Shown: piece by piece, positions 32,488 through 44,620 of the stretch
How the letters are laid out: the number at the start of each line of letters is the position of its first letter
How positions within the stretch are numbered: the stretch's first letter is position 1
Assembly (NCBI GenBank): GCA_037044905.1
Contig: JBAOKB010000154.1
Location: forward strand, 529,364-593,363
Reading direction: 5' to 3'
Length of the DNA stretch: 64,000 nucleotides
From: Hortaea werneckii
Taxonomy: Eukaryota > Ascomycota > Dothideomycetes > Mycosphaerellales > Teratosphaeriaceae
Position numbers and translations under genes: made by a program
The notes under the pieces: generated by a model
Told to the model about the DNA's origin: nothing
The model's input: the letters and a program-made list of their open reading frames with translations, nothing else
Database searches by the model: none

Positions 32488-35034
32488 TCAGATCTTCTCC
32501 GTCCTCTTCCAAATAGGCACGTGCTCAAAATCCTGATCCCAATGCAACTTCCCATCCTCATCGATCTCAGCAGCTTCAGTGGTGGTCGGCATCCCCGCCG
32601 CTTCATTCAACTCGGCCTCCTGCCGTGCCATCCCGACCTTGTCGCTGGGGATCCACAGCTTCGGCATCCCTGCCGTCAGCGACGGTGCTAGGTAAGCTTT
32701 CGCGAGATCCTCGTCCTTCAGGGGCGCGGCATCGCCTCTGCGCGCGAGGGACAAGTCGCTCAGCCAGCCTTTGGCTTGTGTGCGGGCGGCAGAGATGATG
32801 CCGTCGAAGAAATCGGAGAGGATCCTGGGCGCTGGGTTGGGGAGTTTCTTCAAACCTAACCTCCGCGCGTGCGAGGCGCCGTGTAGGGCTGATTCGTCGT
32901 TGGGGTCGATGCCGTCTTCTTCGGCTAGGAGGGGCACTTCTTGTTCCTGCCAGATATCGACGCCGAGGTAGATCTCCAGGGGTTTTAGGGTTCGGTCGAG
33001 AATGAGGTTGATGACTGCTGTTAGGACGAGCAGCACAATCATGAGGGTAGTTTGCAGTGCGGCCTTGCGGGCGCCCATGAGACCGATCAGGCACAGCTCG
33101 GCAAGGTAGATACCCGTCGGTACCTGCTGCAACGCCCGCTTGTACGCTTCGCCTTTCGTGTCGACTTTGGTCTGACAGACGTAGAGAAGGTTGTATCGAT
33201 AGCTTAGGGAGTAGATGAAGATGCCCACGGTTGCGAATCCGAGCACCAGGGGCGCGATACATGCGTACACGATCGCAATCACGAACAAGTTTGTGAACTT
33301 GGGGAACCAACTTGCCCATGGTGTGCCTTTCATATCGGCATGAGTGTTGAAGTGCTCCCGTGGGGTCTTGTTCCAGAACTTCTCGTAGAACAGGTAGGTG
33401 AATAGATCTGAGTAGTTGAGAAGATCGTCCGACGCCTTGGTAAGACCTTGCAGCAGGAAGTAGGTTAGATAGAAATTGCTTGCTTTGGGAAGACTTTCCG
33501 CGAGTAAGTCTGGCGTAGACTTAGGGTCCTTAGCAATCTGCGTGGCAACCGCCGCCGCTCCTGAGGAGAAAGTTGTGACCAGGAAGATCTGCACAACTTG
33601 AAAGACGAAATACCAAGCCTGGGTCTTCAGTTCTGCTTGCGAAGTCGTTGGTTCTCCAGACATCTTCGCTACATGTCTAAAGAGCTTCGGCACGTACGAA
33701 ACAAACCAGCTCACCAAGAATGGCGGAAGGAGTCCGGTCAATAGTCCGAGGGCCCAGGGCGGTATATTATCAATCCAAGCAAGCCAGCTAACGCGGTCCG
33801 CCAAGTATTTGACATTGCTAATCGTACCGATGAGACCCGTAGGGATGGAGAAGAAGATGGTGAAAACTATCACAAATGCCAAAGCCATGGACCCCTTTGA
33901 TAGTCGCTCCGCTTTGGGCATTGCCACATTCTTCCAGAGTACCTCTTTGGGCTGTGGTGCTAAGAAGCGATCTTGTACAGGAAGGCGCGGCTGGAAGCTG
34001 ATTTGCTGGTAGGCGCGATGGGCAGCTGGTTGGCTGTTGAAGGAGACAAAGACGGCGGACTGCTCCGGAACATTTCTGCTTGGCGCAGAGCGGTGGGCTT
34101 CGATGGCCTTGTTGAGGTCTCCGATTTTGTTTCGTGTCTTGTCGAGGATGTCCACTCTCTTGCCCACTAAAGGCGGTTCGCGCTTTGTCGGTCGCTTAGC
34201 TGTAGGTACTGCCTGCTGGCCTTCAGCTTGGCCATTCAGACCGGCTGGTGCTAATCCTTGCATCTTCTGCAGCTGGACTGCCATGATGACAAGATCCATT
34301 TCAGCCCTCTCCAACGAATACGCGGTCCCATTACGTTGGGCAATAAGATCATCTAGATCATCTAGATCTCTAACGGCCCAAAGCTTCTCCGCATCTTCGC
34401 CAAAATACTCTTTCATGTTCTCCTGCTGACAAGCTTCTCGGGGAGCGTTCAACCAGAGTACCGTCCTCGCTGAAAGTCGAGAAGCATAGTCGTCATCGAG
34501 GAAATAAGCCTGCCTTATCCCTATAAGCCGCAGCCTCTCCCAGGCAAGAAACACCATGATTCCTAGGAAGAACACCCATGCAATGGCAACATGAGCCCAT
34601 AACAGATGGTTCTTTGCCACATTACTGAAGCTGATCCGATCCAATTGACTCGCCGTCCCGCCTCCATTGGCATTGATAGGGAACAGAATCGGCCAGGTCA
34701 ACAGGCATCCAACCAAGCAGACCCAAACGATAGATCGTAGATATCGAAGATATAGGAAGGCGTCCAGAGAGTTATGCTGCAGCACAAAGGTGTCTGACAG
34801 CTGTCGAAAATCGTGGAACCAGTGCCTCCCATCAGCACGCTCAGCAGGCGTACGGTCTTTCTCATCGATCGTCCCCAGGAACGTTCGGGGTGCGTAGATT
34901 TTCCGGTAGTTATTCCGGATGGTTGCGAAGACGGCTACGTAGATGATGGCGATTACGAGAGTCGGTATCAGAGCGGCGAGGATGGCTGCGCCTGAGGTTG
35001 AGCCGCTCCGATGGCTCCCATGGTCTGAGACCAT
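32488..35034 (-). CDS. CSC1/OSCA/TMEM63-family osmosensitive cation channel
   Basis: A single exon of 848 aa from the ATG at 35034 (MVSDHGSHRSGSTSG); the frame is open further upstream but lacks an ATG. There is an N-terminal membrane segment (AAILAALIPTLVIAIIYVAVFA), two more around SIVWVCLVGCLLTWPILFP and LLWAHVAIAWVFFLGIMVFL, and a cytosolic domain with FVSFNSQPAAHRAYQ. The RSN1/DUF221 channel core follows (GSMALAFVIVFTIFFSIPTG, PKLFRHVAKMSGEPT, FYLTYFLLQGLTKAS, FVIAIVYACIAPLVL) and a soluble tail ending HWDQDFEHVPIWKRT. The family forms mechanically or osmotically gated cation channels. It converges with the C2-domain gene. The frame is intact. Confidence 0.92.
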   Translation of the reverse strand: MVSDHGSHRSGSTSGAAILAALIPTLVIAIIYVAVFATIRNNYRKIYAPRTFLGTIDEKDRTPAERADGRHWFHDFRQLSDTFVLQHNSLDAFLYLRYLRSIVWVCLVGCLLTWPILFPINANGGGTASQLDRISFSNVAKNHLLWAHVAIAWVFFLGIMVFLAWERLRLIGIRQAYFLDDDYASRLSARTVLWLNAPREACQQENMKEYFGEDAEKLWAVRDLDDLDDLIAQRNGTAYSLERAEMDLVIMAVQLQKMQGLAPAGLNGQAEGQQAVPTAKRPTKREPPLVGKRVDILDKTRNKIGDLNKAIEAHRSAPSRNVPEQSAVFVSFNSQPAAHRAYQQISFQPRLPVQDRFLAPQPKEVLWKNVAMPKAERLSKGSMALAFVIVFTIFFSIPTGLIGTISNVKYLADRVSWLAWIDNIPPWALGLLTGLLPPFLVSWFVSYVPKLFRHVAKMSGEPTTSQAELKTQAWYFVFQVVQIFLVTTFSSGAAAVATQIAKDPKSTPDLLAESLPKASNFYLTYFLLQGLTKASDDLLNYSDLFTYLFYEKFWNKTPREHFNTHADMKGTPWASWFPKFTNLFVIAIVYACIAPLVLGFATVGIFIYSLSYRYNLLYVCQTKVDTKGEAYKRALQQVPTGIYLAELCLIGLMGARKAALQTTLMIVLLVLTAVINLILDRTLKPLEIYLGVDIWQEQEVPLLAEEDGIDPNDESALHGASHARRLGLKKLPNPAPRILSDFFDGIISAARTQAKGWLSDLSLARRGDAAPLKDEDLAKAYLAPSLTAGMPKLWIPSDKVGMARQEAELNEAAGMPTTTEAAEIDEDGKLHWDQDFEHVPIWKRTEKI

Positions 35035-35624
35035 AGTGGCGACTGGAGGTTTCAGAGTCAAGTGGACAGGCTGAACATTCGCGCGTCTGACGAGCAAACA
35101 ACCGGTCTAGATGGGCAACGCTCACGGTTGGTCGCGAATCTATCGCGTGCTCAGAGGCTTCAATCCGCGAAGAGGTGTGGTGCAGCTACGCAGTCTGCAA
35201 GACAAGAAGCTCTACCGATTCGCATGGAGCGTAGGACACGTCTCGAAGGCTCCTAGAGCGATACTCGCCATTGGTTGGACGTGGATCGGCGGACGGGTTG
35301 AAGTTGGTCGACGCGCGATCGATCGCGGGGTTGGAGCCACAGCAGCCTCGACGCCACTTACGCAATATTTACATAACCCTAGTCAACAGTCGGACAGGTT
35401 GTATGAACTGTTTACACTGACTGGAGTGCACTTTACTTTTCACATGCTTTCACATGCAGGCTCCCCAAGTTGCGAAACCTCTAACAATACTGGGACATAT
35501 CATTGCGCGAGTCTTAGGAGTATTTGACGGGAGCTTCCAATGCGCTCCTCATAATCCGAAGTATATTGATCAACAAATGCCACCATGGAATTTAGATCTT
35601 CCTACTCTATCACATTGCCCTCCC
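35035..35624. other. Intergenic, CSC1-like promoter and F-box 3' flank
   Basis: About 590 bp. Overlapping short frames on the plus strand are not supported by composition or family. No gene is called. Confidence 0.45.
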
Positions 35625-37194
35625 CTATTCCTCATCATTGGTAAGGTCAAGCTCCGAAATCATTTGGACAATAACTTCCAAGTCCTGCCATATACGCCTG
35701 CGATTCCTCAGACCTAAGAGCACGTTTGCGGGCTTTCGCTGCCACATGCCATTTTCAGAACCCGCTTGAACCTCCGCCTCGGCCTCCTCCTTCAGCTTCG
35801 AAGCCCACTTGTCAAACTTAGGTAAAGACTTAGGGGGGAGAGGCGATGATGCGCTTATGCCTTTACTCTCAAGTTCGTCAAGTAGCGCACTCCGTTTTCT
35901 TTTTGGCATCTGTTCGAGCCATTGTCTCTCGTGGAGATCTAGTTGAGATCCGCCGTCGGCTTCGTGAAGTCTACACCATACGCGATAGAAGTCAATTTGA
36001 TGTTTCGGTAGATCTGAGATTTCCCATAGCCAGGGCATCTCGGTTTCGACGAGGTGGCGGAAGTAGATCTGCGGAAGTTGCTTGAAAGCAGGAGAGACTA
36101 AACGTAGATTCGCGACATCTCGCCTCGAAAGTCGCCCTAGTAGAACATGCTGAAGCTCAGGAGGTAGCCTGGAGAAGGGGTCGGAGTGCGTTGTACTCCC
36201 ATCTCCCCTGTGCTCAGAGGGGTCGAAAATGCTTTGACACACGTACCCCGTCTTTGGCAAGCAACTCTCAATCAACTCAGATAGTCCAGGCACATCAACT
36301 GGATCCGCTGCGAGATATTCAGTCTGCAATCAAGTCAGTCACACGAGCTTCGCATGTAGAACCAGCGGCTTACTCCAGGTCTCGCACTGTACCACTGTTC
36401 GCTGACTAGTTCTAAATCCGAATGTTTCGGCATTCCCTCAAATCGGTTCACGTTACTACCTCTCTCCTCTCGTAATTGCCACAAGCCGTCAATATCTACT
36501 CTGGTAAAGTATCGGAGGCTTACACGCTGGAAGAGCTCAAAACACCGAGGGTGCATGGGTAGCGCACACAGTTCCCCTGTATCTAGGCCCAACTGCTTTG
36601 ATCCTATCAGTCTCTGAAGTCACACGCAAACGAGATGCAAGTCGCTCATTCGAACGAACCTCTATAGGACTGTCATTCTCGATGACCGTCTTAGAAACCC
36701 CATGTCTAACTGGCTCCAATCTCACTAAAGTAGATTTGTGGAGGCTACCTTTACCAATGCCAGTCAAAAAGTAATGCTCTGCCTCCAACTCGAAATCCTG
36801 ATCGCCCGGCTCAGGTATCCATCCATCGCGCTTTTCGGCGAGACATTGACAAGATATAACATGTTGCATTTCCTGGACGGAGATCCTATGGCCGCTGTAG
36901 CCGCTAGTAGAGGTACATTCAGGGCCCGCAATGTGCTCTTCACAATCCAGTCGATACATCGTCCCGTCTAGCGAAATCCCGTCCTCATCCCACTCGTCAT
37001 CAGCTCCCTCATGAAGTGCAATGGCGCAGCTAAGACTTTCGCAGGAGGCGGCAGCGGTCTCGTGAGTAATGAAGGGATAGACATTGCAGTCCCAGCCCGC
37101 TTCAACAGGCTCGTCTATAGCGCATTAGTCTCCATAACCATGTCGCTGCTTCGGCGATAAAAACCAATACCAGCTCGTCGAAGTCGTCCGACAT
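35625..37194 (-). CDS. Fungal F-box protein, 4 exons
   Basis: Exons proposed are 37194-37171, 37109-36660, 36613-36374 and 36323-35625; introns 61, 46 and 50 bp; ~470 aa. A central region with a family pattern (ALPMHPRCFELFQRVS, TRVDIDGLWQLREE, PKHSDLELVSEQWY, EYLAADPVDVPGL) leads into an F-box of the form DPFSRLPPELQHVLLGRLSRRDVANLRLVSPAFKQLP. A C-terminal helical part is rich in charged residues (KRKRSALLDELESKG). Such proteins act as substrate receptors of SCF ubiquitin ligases. The third intron (GTAAGC...TTGCAG) is secure. The second uses a weaker donor (GTTCGT...CTTCAG), and the first has an alternative acceptor. The G33 tract lies ~85 bp upstream of the ATG. The exact N-terminus is uncertain. 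Confidence 0.75.
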
Positions 37195-37274
37195 TGAAAC
37201 GCACGCCGCAAAGCTGACAACTGCGTTCGCTATACTCCATTTGCACGTTTCCACTGTCGAGAAAGAAGCGAAGA

Positions 37275-37311
<37 letters not shown>

Positions 37312-37978
37312 GGCCGGGGTTTGGCTGATGTTGTCACATTTGAAAATGGTTATGTGTTCGCTGGGCATGGGACAATTGTAACAGAAACTATGAGGTATCG
37401 AGAATTGACTGTCCCACTCATGAAATTGTGCTATGTACACAGAAATTTTGGCGAGATCCCCTAACAAACTCGACCCCTACTTCCGACAATCTACAAGGCT
37501 ACGTGAAAAGCGCTTGACTCCCAATTTTAGCTACGATACCTTCTAATTGTACCTACCTAAATATTTTAATTAAGACGATTTTTTTCTTTTTTTTTAAAAA
37601 AAAGGAAGGAATAATTTACTACTCAAGAGCGATAGAATATAAAACCATATACATAGACTACCGAGTTTAAAAGTGCCTACTTGAGCTACGGCCATTCCTA
37701 GACCGAATAATCTTGAAGTGCGACAGTAATTGTTGCCGTTACGGGTAGGTAGCCACAAATTTAAGCTGAAGGCAGCACCGAGCGAGGACAGAATCGATGC
37801 CTACGAACCGAAAGTCGTGTTTGAAAACAGACGTCTTGGACAATTCGGTGGATCAGCAAAATCCAAACGTGAAAGACAGTCATCCGAGCACCTTCACAGT
37901 ATGCGAATTTTCAATTCAGACGCAACTCTATATCTACCACAAGAAGCTAGCCCCATGCACTCCTAATGAACCGATCAA
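37195..37978. other. Intergenic, F-box promoter with G33 tract, and SERCA 3' flank
   Basis: About 780 bp. It contains a 33-base G run (37277-37309) and AT-rich sequence around 37560-37610 with T9A8. No coding frame is supported; a frame crossing the G run encodes only polyproline. Confidence 0.5.
37277..37309. repeat. Poly-G tract (33 G) followed by CCGGCCGGGG
   Basis: An uninterrupted run of 33 G on the plus strand, ~85 bp upstream of the F-box start codon. It could fold as G-quadruplex DNA, or could be a sequencing or assembly artefact. Confidence 0.9.
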
Positions 37979-40900
37979 CTACTCCCTCTTCACCCCCTTC
38001 TCGCCCTCGCCTCCCGTCTTAGGCATAAAGAACGCCCTCTCAAGCGCCTTCAGCACCTCATCAATAACAATAATCGGCGCACTCCACGCCAGAACAATCT
38101 TCCACTCCTCCCAGCCTAGGGGCACGATGCCGAAGATGCTCTGCAGGAGGGGCGTGTAGAGCAGGACGTAGTGCAGGACCATGGAGAGCGTGATGGCGTA
38201 GATGAGCTTCATGTTGTTCCAGAGGGGCAGGGTCAGGAGGGATTCCGAGGAGGAGAGGGCGTTCATGGCGTTCAGCATCTCGATCACGACGAGCACGGAG
38301 AGGGAGATGGTCGAGGCGGTGCGCGAGGAGGCGTCGGTGAACATGGCGCAGCCGATCTCCGGGAAGGTGGTGGAGCAGCGGTGGAAGTGGGTCTGTGGTG
38401 GGGCTGTTAGTATCGATCGCCTTGAAAGATTGCGAAAGATTGATTGACTTACCAGTTGCCAGAAGGTGATCTGTGGACCGCCTTGGTAGAACATGAACCA
38501 CCAAGCGTAACCACCAACAGTGGCAAGACCGACGTACGTTCCGATGACCATATACCGGAAGAACAGCCAACCACCGACGAGCGGCTCATCCCTCTTCCTC
38601 GGTGGTCGCTTCATGACATCGTGGTCAGGCGGGTTAAAGCTCAGCGCAGTAGCCGGGAGTCCATCCGTCACCAGATTGACCCAGAGAAGTTGCACGGGGA
38701 TAAGAGCCTCCGGCATCCCGAGCGCGGCCGTCAAGAAGATAGAGACGACTTCACCGATGTTGGACGAAATGAGGTACCGGATAAACTGCTGCGTGTTGTT
38801 GTAGATGCTGCGACCTTCCTCGACCGCAGCCTCGATGGTGGCGAAGTTGTCGTCGGCCAGGACCATGTCTGCCGCGAGCTTGGCGACGTCAGTACCAGTA
38901 CCCATCGCGACACCAATGTCACTCTTCTTCAGGGCAGGGGCGTCATTGACACCATCACCAGTCATGGCCACCACCTCTCCAGCAGATTGCAGAAGATCGA
39001 CAAGCTTCGATTTGTGGCCAGGCTCAGTGCGGGAGAATAGAGAAGCGTTTTTGGCGGCCTTGAGCTTGTCGCTGTCACTCAAGTCATCGAATTGACGGCC
39101 TGTGAAGCTCTTGCCCTTGAGGTTCTCGTTCTCGCCGAAGACGCCAATCTGTCTGCAGATGGTCTCGGCGGTGTTCTGATTGTCTCCGGTGATGACCACG
39201 ACGCGGATACCTGCCTGTCTGCACTGCTTGATGCTCTCGGCCACCTCTGGACGAGGTGGATCAAGCATACCAACCAGACCAAGAAGCGTCATGCCTTGTT
39301 CAAGCTGCTCGTACTGCTGAGTGGTCTTGGCTTTGCTCGCGAGGTTGGCGTCGACGTTGTCGATGCTCGCGAGCGCCATGACACGCAGTCCCCGGTTGCC
39401 GTACTCGGTCACTTCATCCTGGAGGAGCGAAGCAAATTTACTGGAAAGCTGCTGGCGCTGGCCGTTGCTGCCGACGAGACAGTGAGTGCAGCGCGCGAGA
39501 ATGGATTCGGGAGCACCTTTGACGAGAAGTCGCTTGGAATTGCCATTGCCAACCAGAACAGACATGCTCTTTCGATCACGTGAAAACTCATAGACGGAGA
39601 TCTTAGGAGCCTTCTCTTCGTAGCGCTTGCTGATGTAGTGGAGCCTGGAGTTCGGTGTCAGGTTGGCGCGCTCAGAGTTGTATGCGGCGTCCGTAGTGCC
39701 AATCTTCTCGACCAATGATCTCAAAGCACCCTCTGTAGGCTCGCCGACATTGTTGAATGTGCGGTGTTGACTGTCATACGACAGTGTTGCTCCGTTACAG
39801 ATGGCGGCAACTTCAGTCATTTGCGCGACAGTTGGAGAGCTGGCGGCCGGATGCTCGATCGTCTTGCCGTTCTTGGAGACGGCACCTTCAGGCGCAAAGC
39901 TCGTACCCTCGACGTCCATTTCTTCCAGTCCAGTACCAGCTTCGTTGACGTGAACAACCTTGCTAACACTCATCATGTTTGTGGTGAGAGTACCTGTCTT
40001 ATCCGAGCAAATGACACTGCAGCTTCCAAGCGTTTCCACGGAAGGCAACGAGCGAACGATGGCATTCTTGGCGGCCATCTTCCGCGTACCAAGCGCTAAG
40101 CAGGTCGTGATAACAACTGCAAGACCTTCCGGAATCGCAGCAACACCAAGGGAGACGGCGATCTTGAGATAGTAGATGGCACCTTTCGTCCAGGATCCGC
40201 CGAAAGAGGGGTCGCTGAAGTGCTGGATGTTGATCAACCATACCAGGATGCAAATAGCACTGATGACTTTGGCAAGCATGTCACCGAAGTCGTTCAGCTT
40301 CTCCTTGAGCGGGGTTGGCTGAGAGATTTGTGCCGTAATGCTTTCGTGGATGTCTCCGATGGCCGTGTTAGAACCGGTCAAGACTACGACTGCGTGGGCA
40401 GTACCAGTAACGACAGTCGTTCCAGAGAACAGCATGTTAGTCTGATCCTGTTTGACTGCCTGTGCGTCCTTGACAGCCTGCACATCCTTGCCAACACTTT
40501 CACTCTCGCCAGTCAAGATACTCTGGTCCACACGGAAGCTGTTGCTGTGTATGCTGAGGACACGGCAATCTGCTGGGATTCTGTCGCCAACTGCCACGTG
40601 TACAACATCTCCCGGCACAAGCTCCTCAGCCTTCACTTCGGAGAGGCGACCGTTCCTGACAACCTTTGCCTTGTTTGCACTGTATTCTTGAAGAGCTGCA
40701 ATGGCCTTCTCCGCCGAAGATTCCTGACTGACACCGACGATCGCGTTAAGAATCAGGATTGTCAAGATGACGACTGGATCGACGAAGGCAGTCCAGCCCT
40801 CCTCCTCTTCAAACAAAGCAAGGACAAATGATATGGCAGCCGAGGCGAGGAGGATGATGACTAGTTGGTCTTTAAATTGTTCGAGGACGAGTTCCCATAG

Positions 40901-41100
40901 TGGGGTCGGCGGCTCTTCAGGGATGGCTATTGAACTGTCAGAATATCATGGCTTTTGGAATAGCATCAGAGAAGTCACTCACCATTTTTGCCATACTTCT
41001 GAAGGGAGGCGGTCACAGTAATGTCCGACAGACCTGCCTGCTCGGACACATTAAAGTGCTCAAGCACCTCCTTCGGGGAACGCACGTAGGCGTTGTCCAT
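37979..41100 (-). CDS. SERCA-type Ca2+-transporting P-type ATPase
   Basis: Exon 1 is 41100-40983, the intron 40982-40927 (56 bp, GTGAGT...AATAG), exon 2 40926-38453, an in-frame 60-bp intron 38452-38393 (GTAAGT, branch ATACTAAC, ACAG) and exon 3 38392-37979; 1001 aa. The start MDNAYVRSPKEVLEHF matches the P2A N-terminus. Conserved sites are the TGES-type loop (SILTGESE), VAAIPEGLAVV in M4 with Ca2+ ligands, phosphorylation motif CSDKTGTLT, nucleotide-domain KGAPESIL, GDGVNDAPALKKSDIG, and M5-M8 segments. It pumps cytosolic Ca2+ into the ER lumen. The frame is intact over 3 kb. It is divergent from condensin brn1. Confidence 0.97.
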
Positions 41101-41628
41101 GTTGGATTCCCAGGAATAATAGAGGCCAATAAGAAGAAAAAGTTCCTAGGTCCGGGGAGACGAGAGGGTTGGCACAAGAGTTGCACTACCGCAACAGCAT
41201 CACTTGGCCTTGCACACAAGATACACGACAGCTGGAGGTCAAGTGTTATTATTACTTCCGAGAACCAGGACGAAGCGAAGGTGGGGCGGATTAATAAGGG
41301 AAGAAGTTCGAGTGCAGTACAGTAGTGAGTTGACGCAAGCTGGCCTGAACTGAACTGAACGTTCCACTTGCATCTGCTGCACCTGCAGGTACCGGCACCA
41401 TCGTCCGGCTTCGGCCCGCTCAACTACCGAGACGAGTTAAGAGGCGGAATTCAGCCCGCGTTGGTGTTGATGGATGTAAACAGTCGGATCTGGAGAAGAA
41501 GTCGCCGCTGCAAGGATGAGATCAGGTACGACATAGAGGACCATACTGCCGCCATTACAGGGAGACTTCGCGCACGCACGCATTACGTACGGTCTGAAGC
41601 AGACACGATTTGATAGCGCGAGTCCAAG
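41101..41628. other. Divergent promoter of SERCA and brn1
   Basis: About 530 bp between divergent ATGs. No gene or clear element was recognised. Confidence 0.5.
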
Positions 41629-44245
41629 ATGCCTCGCGTTCGGGGCGCCGCCAACGCCTCCTACGCCTCTCCGGTCAAGTCGCCCACCAAGACAGTCCAG
41701 ATTCCACTCAACGATGACGACGAAGAACGAGCGCAGCGCAACTATTCACGGAAGTCACTACATGCAAAGCAACTGGAACAGCTCAAGGCGGCCGCATCAC
41801 CTGCCCGAAAGCGCAAGTCGGTAGGCCCAGATGGACCGCACACTCCGTCGCAGGAGGAAGCGCAGTACGATGTCGCAGGGACGGCAGTCACCCCGATGAA
41901 ACGCGTCCCCATCCTCGCGAACTTCGAAGAATGGATGAAGATGGCAACAGACAACAAAATCAACGCGACCAACTCCTGGAACTTCGCGCTGATCGACTAT
42001 TTCCACGACATGAGCTTGCTGCGGGAAGGCGATAGTGTGAACTTTCAGAAAGCAAGCTGCACGTTGGATGGGTGCGTGAAGATCTACACGAGCCGTGTGG
42101 ACAGTGTGGCGACGGAGACGGGGAAGCTGCTTTCAGGTCTTGCGGACAGCGGCGGCAAGAAGCGGAGAGGAGGCGGAGACGGAGAGGAGGCTGAGGGTGA
42201 GGATGGTGAGGAGGACGAGGAAGGCGAAGATGGAGCGAAGAAGCCGAGGAAGAAGAGGGCAGCGCGGTCAGCAGAGGCAACGCTAGCAGCGAGCTTTGAA
42301 CAATTGAGGTTGAAGAAGATGGAGCTGGAGTTCTCGGTGGACCCGTTGTTCAAGAAGGCCAGTGCCGATTTCGACGAGGGCGGTGCGAAGGGTCTCCTTC
42401 TGAACCATCTGTCGATCGACAGCAGCGGGCGCATAGTGTTCGACAGCAGCGATGATGCACAGGAAATCGCCCAGCAAGAAGATGGAAGAAGGGACAGCAT
42501 GGAACCTGAGGGCCAAGAAGGGGAAGAAGAGACGGACGAGAAAACAAAGCTTGAAGAAGACTCACAGCAAGATGGCTTTGTGGACATGGGTTCTCTCGCC
42601 TCACGCTTCTTCCCAGACCTCGATAAGCTCGACGGACAAGACCTGTGCCCCTCTTTGAAAACGTTTGAGTTAGGAGCAGGGGACGGCTCGTTAGATCTGC
42701 CGTTTTTGAAAGCACCTGAGAATTGGCGAGACGAACATCCTGAGCTGGACAACCAAGATGAAGGCGACAACGACAGCCAGCCGCATATTCCCGACGACGG
42801 CCCTGCTTTTGGAATAGATGACGATGACGAAGAAGTAGGTGGCGGGTTCGACATGCCGCCTGAGACTGGCTTCGGCGAGGGCGGTGAAGCCTGGGCACGA
42901 GACGCCGCTCGCGCACCTGGTACCGGACGCGTCCACGATGCGTTCGCTGGTGCTGAGAGTGGAGCTGGCGAAGGGGAAGAAGGCGGCGAAGTCGGGACTT
43001 TCGATGCCAACGGTCAATCCTACGGCGTCACCCTCCAGCACCGGGATCACGATCAAGAAAACATTTTGAATTACTTTGACGCCGCTCTACACAAAAACTG
43101 GGCTGGACCCGAGCATTGGAAGATAGCGAGGATAAAGGAAGCGAGCAAGCCTACTCAGCCCCAAAGACAACGCAAGGAGAAGGAACCGTTCGAGATCGAC
43201 TTTTCTGCACCGATGAGCTCCGAACTGGCCACTCAGCTATATACCAAAGCTTCTTCCAACGCGGCAATATCACTTCCGAGAAATCAGTGGAGGAGTAAGA
43301 CCCGGAATCTACTCCCAGACGATAAACACTTCAACTCCAAAGATCTACTAAGACTCTTCCTCAAACCCAAGGCCAAATTGAGCTCAAAGCGACCTGGCCA
43401 AGGTGGCCGATCAGCGCCCGGCCCACCCGAACACGGCGAAGTCGACGAGGCGTACTGGGCTCAGCACAACGGCCACGCGGCAAACCCTCTCGACGAAGAA
43501 GCAGCAGGCGTACAAGGCGACTACGACGCCAACTTCTTCGCCGACGACAATTTACCCATGCCCGGCGGCGCGGACATGGACGATGACGACCCGGACGAGT
43601 TCGCAGATGCGCAGGACCACTTTCCGCCGGAAGGCGACAACGCGGATGCGGCGTCTGCACCGCTCGGCGCTGGGATCGATAGCGTCGAAGGCGCGCCTAG
43701 TTCTCAGGGCGAAGGCGACGGCGCTTTCGGCGTTAACCTCGTCACGCAGTCCAGACGCATGCGGCCCGAGTACGTACAGTATGCGCGGACGGCGAAGCGG
43801 GTGGATATGAGGCGGCTGAAGCAGGAGATGTGGGGCGGGATTGGGTGTTTTGACTCTGACGCGGGAAGGTACGTTTTCTCATTCTCTCCTTGTCCTACTG
43901 AACCCGCAAAACTCTTCTCGCACTTTCGGATTGCGAGACCTACTCGCTAACCTCGTCTCCCTTTACAGCGCCGCCCAACAACCTCCCAAACCCCCCAACA
44001 ACCAACCCCAGATCCCCCAACTCCAGCCTTCAGCGACCGGCGAGCTGAAATTCGTCGATATTATGAATAACCTCCAACACGTCTACCCGAAGCAGCAGAT
44101 GCAGGATATCAGCACCTCGTACGGGTTTATCTGCCTGCTGCATTTGGCTAATGAGAAGGGTCTCGTGATTGAGAATGTGGAAGGGTGGCAGGATTTGACG
44201 GTCAGGAAGGATGATAGTGCGGTGGATTTGGAGCATGGGGATTGA
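41629..44245 (+). CDS. brn1: Condensin complex subunit 2 (Brn1/CAP-H, kleisin)
   Basis: Exon 1 is 41629-43868, the intron 43869-43968 (100 bp, GTACGT...TTACAG) and exon 2 43969-44245; 838 aa. The family pattern is clear: N-terminal KRVPILANFEEWMKMATDNKINATNSWNFALIDYFHDM (SMC-binding), ASCTLDGCVKIYTSRVDSVATET, Asp/Glu-rich middle with FFPDLDKLDGQDLCPSLKTF, LNYFDAALHKNWAGPEHWK, and a C-terminal winged helix with FVDIMNNLQHVYPKQQMQDISTSYGFICLLHLANEKGL. Brn1 bridges the Smc2-Smc4 heads in condensin and is needed for mitotic chromosome compaction. The frame is intact. Confidence 0.95.
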
Positions 44246-44620
44246 GAAATGGGGCGGAAAAGGGGAAAGGGAAGGGAGGCTTGATGACCTGATGGGCTTG
44301 AAGGTTCTCTGTCTTTCCCCCCCCTTTTTTTCTTTCTTTTTCTTTGAACCGCTTGCACGACGGAATAAGGTGTAGAGGCGTCTCTCAAAACATCTCGCGG
44401 ATTCGTTTGATTGGGTGCATGAAAACCTTAGGGATGGGCTCTTGTATAGATACCTCGAATTTTTTCTTCCCCCCCCCCCCCCCCCCCCATTTTGATGGAT
44501 ATTTCCCCTGCGGTTAGTTTGACCGATCCAAGCATCTTTCGTTACTCTCTGCCCCCAAGTTCCCAAAGCGCCGCAGCCACAGCCCGACCGCCATCCAGCC
44601 GTCCCCTCTAAGTCACGTCA
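44246..44620. other. Intergenic between convergent brn1 and kinase-like gene, with C20 tract
   Basis: About 375 bp. It holds a C20 run at 44469-44488 and a C8T7-type pyrimidine stretch near 44318-44332. No gene is seen. Confidence 0.5.
44469..44488. repeat. Poly-C tract (20 C)
   Basis: An uninterrupted C20 run on the plus strand in the shared 3' flank of convergent genes. Confidence 0.9.

Noticed and set aside
36324..36660. Frameshifts in the F-box gene
   Set aside because: Two short introns (46 and 50 bp) join the frames in phase. The first has a weak donor, so a lesion there is not fully excluded.
37102..37467. Polyproline protein across the G33 tract
   Set aside because: The proline run is only the translation of poly-G on the other strand. 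Only the MSDDFDEL part is used, as the F-box first exon.
38393..38452. Extra 20 residues in SERCA after FWQL
   Set aside because: An in-frame 60-bp intron with GTAAGT and ACTAAC signals, which simply lacks stop codons.
42084..43010. 308-codon minus-strand Ser/Pro-rich frame opposite brn1
   Set aside because: Composition mirrors the acidic region of Brn1 on the other strand. No independent support.
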